7,539 nucleotides of DNA, taken from Acidobacteriota bacterium. GTDB lineage: Bacteria; Acidobacteriota; Terriglobia; Acidiferrales; UBA7541. A model generated the notes under the pieces. It searched no databases, was not told the DNA's origin, and was given only the letters and a program-made list of their open reading frames with translations. The position numbers and the translations under genes were made by a program. Below, in pieces: positions 6,401-7,539 of this stretch. How positions within the stretch are numbered: position 1 is the first letter of the stretch; each line of letters begins with the position of its first letter. Location: contig PMOV01000135.1 of NCBI GenBank assembly GCA_003161195.1, forward strand, positions 1-7,539, written 5' to 3'.

Positions 6401-7539
6401 GACTGCCGGCCGTAGCGCTCACCGCTGCCTTCGTCTGCGGTATCGCTGTCGGCCTCGTACCAAAAGTAAGCGTGCACGCCGGTTCGCGCGGGCTGCTCGT
6501 CAGCCTTTTCATCTTGGCCACGCTGGCCCTGCTCGCTGGTTTATTTCTGGCGCGTCGTAATCAGTCATGGCCCGCCGGCGTCGCCACCGCATTTTGCTGG
6601 ATGATGTTGGGCTTGGTTGGTGCAACGCTGGGTCAACGGCCGCGACCTGCGACTCACATCGCTTCGCGGATCGAAACGGGCCGCCTCGATTTGCACTCGC
6701 CCTTACGGTGGCACGGCGTCTTGCGCGATGAGCCGCAGCGCCTGCCGTGGGGCTACGGCTACGATGTAGAGCTGAGCGGCGTGGACTATCAAGGCCAGCT
6801 TTTGCCCCTGCAAGGCGGCTTGCGCCTCAGCTTCTCGCCGCAGATTCCCAAAATTGGCGGAATATTGCCAAACGGCGAAGCTTCCTCGCCAGACGGCGCG
6901 TCAGCCAAGGAAGGCGAGGCGTCGCCGCAGGTTCCGGACGTCCACGCCGGAGATGAGATTGCCATTCTCAGTGAGGCGCGCCGCCCTCAGGTGTTCCGCG
7001 ATGAAGGCGCCTTTGATCGTCGCGCCTTCCTCGCTTCACAAGATATCGATCTGGTCGGCACCTTGCGCGCCGCGCAATTGCTGCAGCGTGTCGCCCCAGC
7101 CCATCCCGGAGTTGGCATATCCATCGCCCGCACGCGTCGCCGCATGCGCGACGAAATCGACACCCTCTTCGCTGCTAAGCCGGACGCGGCCGGCGTCCTG
7201 CGCGCGATGCTCCTCGGCGACCGCACCTTCGTCGATCGCACCGAGTCACGCGATTTTCAGCGCACCGGAGCTTTTCACGTGCTCGTGGTCGCCGGCCTGC
7301 ACGTGGCCGCCATCGCCGCCGCACTTTTCTGGCTCGGCCGCAAGCTCCGCTTCCCGACGTCCGTCACCACACTGCTCATGCTCGCCACGCTGCTCTGCTA
7401 CACCGCGTTAGTCGAACAGCGCGCCTCGGTCCTGCGCGCCGCCCTGATGGTCGCGATCCTGGCCCTGGGTCGCATGTGGTTCCGTCGTCTGGACATGCTC
7501 AACTCCGCCGCCATCGCCGCCCTCATCCTGCTCGTCGCC
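6397..7539 (+). CDS. comEC: ComEC/Rec2-type competence protein, N-terminal part (3' end outside window)
   Basis: ComEC forms the inner-membrane channel through which single-stranded DNA enters during natural transformation. The frame from ATG 6397 stays open to the window edge (381 codons; full proteins are usually 700-850). Three hydrophobic segments sit at about residues 3-21, 31-51 and 59-79, followed by a soluble OB-like region (about 95-220) with Phe-Asp-Arg-Arg-Ala-Phe-Leu typical of its end. The Competence-domain core then begins: Thr290-Gly-Ala-Phe-His294-Val-Leu-Val-Val-Ala-Gly-Leu-His302 is the family hallmark (most often Ser-Gly-Leu-His), followed by further membrane segments and Arg-Ala-Ser-Val-Leu-Arg-Ala at 342-348. 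A hydrophilic Gly/Ser/Glu-rich stretch at about 153-183 looks like a loop insertion. ATG 6397 overlaps the rlmD stop (ATGA) and has no separate ribosome site, pointing to coupled translation. Whether a C-terminal metallo-beta-lactamase-like domain is present cannot be seen. Confidence 0.93.
   Translation, partial: MRLPAVALTAAFVCGIAVGLVPKVSVHAGSRGLLVSLFILATLALLAGLFLARRNQSWPAGVATAFCWMMLGLVGATLGQRPRPATHIASRIETGRLDLHSPLRWHGVLRDEPQRLPWGYGYDVELSGVDYQGQLLPLQGGLRLSFSPQIPKIGGILPNGEASSPDGASAKEGEASPQVPDVHAGDEIAILSEARRPQVFRDEGAFDRRAFLASQDIDLVGTLRAAQLLQRVAPAHPGVGISIARTRRRMRDEIDTLFAAKPDAAGVLRAMLLGDRTFVDRTESRDFQRTGAFHVLVVAGLHVAAIAAALFWLGRKLRFPTSVTTLLMLATLLCYTALVEQRASVLRAALMVAILALGRMWFRRLDMLNSAAIAALILLVA

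Noticed and set aside
6884..6919. Possible hairpin CCTCGCC...GGCGAGG within comEC
   Set aside because: A 7-base stem with a 22-base loop inside coding DNA, with no T run, is within chance for this composition.
6854..7411. 185-codon plus-strand open frame inside comEC
   Set aside because: It is in a different frame from the ComEC signature, and its product is Ser/Pro/Ala-rich low complexity. The frame from 6397 carries the family motifs.

Overview
The window reads as one block of seven genes, all on the + strand, from a GC-rich bacterial chromosome. Gene content, the synonymous-site preference for C and G, and the style of the proteins suggest an Acidobacteriota-like genome. That placement is inference from general familiarity, not from a search. 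There is no tRNA, rRNA, CRISPR array, insertion sequence or phage gene that I can see, and no stretch longer than about 140 bases lacks a gene.

Layout. Positions 1-1233 hold the C-terminal part of valyl-tRNA synthetase (valS), cut by the window edge. Three cofactor genes follow: nadC (1240-2187, NAD synthesis), birA (2184-3221, biotin ligase with a repressor-type DNA-binding domain) and coaX (3294-4160, type III pantothenate kinase for CoA). Eight bases after coaX comes a 261-residue helical protein of unknown function (4169-4954). A 138-base intergenic stretch (4955-5092) carries a tandem-like CTCTGTG repeat. Then come a TrmA/RlmD-family RNA uracil-5-methyltransferase with an iron-sulfur cysteine motif (5093-6400) and the N-terminal 381 residues of a ComEC/Rec2-type DNA-uptake channel (6397 to the window end).

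The spacing suggests two translationally tight groups: valS-nadC-birA (6-base gap, then an ATGA overlap), with coaX and the unknown gene just downstream, and rlmD-comEC (ATGA overlap). The 72-base gap before coaX and the 138-base gap before rlmD are the only places with room for regulatory DNA. I see no convincing promoter or rho-independent terminator in either. The nadC-birA-coaX run gathers control points for NAD, biotin and CoA next to an aminoacyl-tRNA synthetase, which fits a growth-linked housekeeping operon.

I found no clear new system. The most interesting items are the unknown helical protein placed in the cofactor operon, the CTCTGTG repeat patch, a roughly 25-residue Ala/Pro-rich insertion in NadC just before its catalytic glutamate, and a 13-base direct repeat upstream of coaX.
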